DNA of 64,000 nt from Paenibacillus swuensis. GTDB taxonomy: Bacteria > Bacillota > Bacilli > Paenibacillales > DY6. Under the pieces are notes generated by a model. It was not told the origin of the DNA. It was given only the letters and a program-made list of their open reading frames with translations, and searched no databases. Below, in pieces: positions 63,359-64,000 of this stretch. Numbering within the stretch: the first letter of the stretch is position 1; every line of letters begins with the position of its first letter. Location: the NCBI RefSeq assembly GCF_001644605.1, contig NZ_CP011388.1:1783001-1847000 (forward strand), in the 5' to 3' direction. The position numbers were made by a program, and so were the translations under genes.

Positions 63359-64000
63359 TTATTCTACGGCTTGCAAACGCCAAACCGCGCTTTGGTAATC
63401 ACCATGCAGCTCCGGCAATACCAAGCCCGCATACATCAGCACATCGCCGCCGTACACCTGACCTGTTTCAGCCACCTTGTAGCTGTGGTTCGGATCTAAG
63501 CCCTTGAAACGCAGCCGGCGAATGGCATCATTCGGCTCCGCCAGCACGCGGAAGTATGCCGCGAACACATCGCGCTGATCTTCGGAGACGAACATCCAGG
63601 CCGTCTCATTGCCTTCAAACGGACTGAGCAATCGGTAGAAATCGCCTTGCTGTACCAGCGACCGCACTTCCTTGTAGAATGCGACCTGCGCCTTCACGGT
63701 ACTTTTCTCTTCTTCCGTAAATTGCGTTAAATCCAGCTCATAACCGAAGTTGCCGGACATGGCCACATTGCCTCGCATATCGAGGGATGTCATGCGGTGA
63801 ACCTGATGATTAGGAACCGCGGAGACGTGGGAGCCCATGGAGCTGATCGGGTACACCATGCTTGTACCGTACTGAATTTTCAGACGGCTGATCGCATCGG
63901 TGTTATCGCTCGTCCAGGTTTGCGGCATGTAATACAACATCCCCGGATCGAACCGGCCTCCCCCGCCGGAACAGCTTTCGAACAGGATATGCGGGAATTT
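63359..64000 (-). CDS. GH36 alpha-galactosidase, C-terminal part cut by window
   Basis: The frame is open to the right edge, giving 214 residues of the C-terminal part. Near the edge ESCSGGGGRFDPGMLYYMPQ and then TWTSDNTDA are the GH36 signatures; the Asp of SDNTDA is the acid/base. The beta-sandwich domain at the end is typical (SYKVAETGQVYGGDVLMYAGLVLP). It cleaves alpha-galactosides such as melibiose or raffinose. Confidence 0.92.
   Translation of the reverse strand, partial: KFPHILFESCSGGGGRFDPGMLYYMPQTWTSDNTDAISRLKIQYGTSMVYPISSMGSHVSAVPNHQVHRMTSLDMRGNVAMSGNFGYELDLTQFTEEEKSTVKAQVAFYKEVRSLVQQGDFYRLLSPFEGNETAWMFVSEDQRDVFAAYFRVLAEPNDAIRRLRFKGLDPNHSYKVAETGQVYGGDVLMYAGLVLPELHGDYQSAVWRLQAVE

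Overview
The window looks like chromosomal DNA of a Paenibacillus-type Bacillota (Gram-positive, low to moderate GC). The signs are strong AGGAGG ribosome-binding sites with some TTG/GTG starts, T-tailed terminators, SLH-anchored surface proteins, DUF1836/DUF2203/CD3324-family/DUF6492 proteins, YcnI/YcnJ copper genes, and GlnR/TnrA-type and PhoP-type operator sequences. No rRNA, tRNA, IS element, prophage or CRISPR was seen. Both ends cut genes: a DUF1836 protein on the left and a GH36 alpha-galactosidase on the right.

Layout. 0-6 kb: DUF1836, greA, a short repeat cluster, then a leftward copper operon (DUF2203, ycnJ, histidine kinase, response regulator, ycnI). 6-10 kb: class I ribonucleotide reductase (nrdA, nrdB, small ORF) behind a promoter with a possible NrdR box pair, a cobalamin riboswitch and a terminator. 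10-17 kb: an SDR oxidoreductase, a four-gene leftward catabolic set (Gfo/Idh/MocA, AraC, TIM-barrel isomerase, MDR dehydrogenase), and rsgA with a chain of overlapping small genes. 17-24 kb: an intergenic region with micro-ORFs and tandem hairpins, an orphan pair of peptide-type ABC permeases, a VWA lipoprotein, a 50/51-bp tandem repeat, and purT.

The most interesting part is 23.9-43.9 kb, which reads as a nickel-dependent guanidine-to-ammonia island. A guanidine-I (ykkC) riboswitch with an overlapping terminator precedes a leftward operon. That operon encodes a nitrate/taurine-type ABC importer, an agmatinase-family enzyme with features of a Ni-dependent guanidine hydrolase, and a CbiM/PDGLE/CbiQ-CbiO metal importer. 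Beyond LemA, a TPM-domain protein and a serine hydrolase lie the urea transporter urtABCDE and, divergently, ureABCFGD. Exact TGTNA-N7-TNACA GlnR/TnrA boxes precede all three units, so guanidine import, hydrolysis to urea, urea import and urea hydrolysis appear to share nitrogen control.

The second system, 45-61 kb, is phosphorus scavenging. A 2-aminoethylphosphonate locus (ABC importer, phnX, phnW, a PbfA-like PLP lyase, a saccharopine-dehydrogenase-like enzyme, a DeoR regulator) is followed by a giant SLH-anchored protein with phosphodiester-glycosidase, cohesin-like and metallophosphatase domains. The importer operon and the giant protein share the same promoter layout: TTAACA-like hexamers every 11 bp, then 9 bp, then TATACT. 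This is what a PhoP-activated promoter looks like.

The right end holds a DUF6492 protein, a mannose-1-phosphate guanylyltransferase and the truncated alpha-galactosidase. All calls come from reading the sequence; no database search was run.
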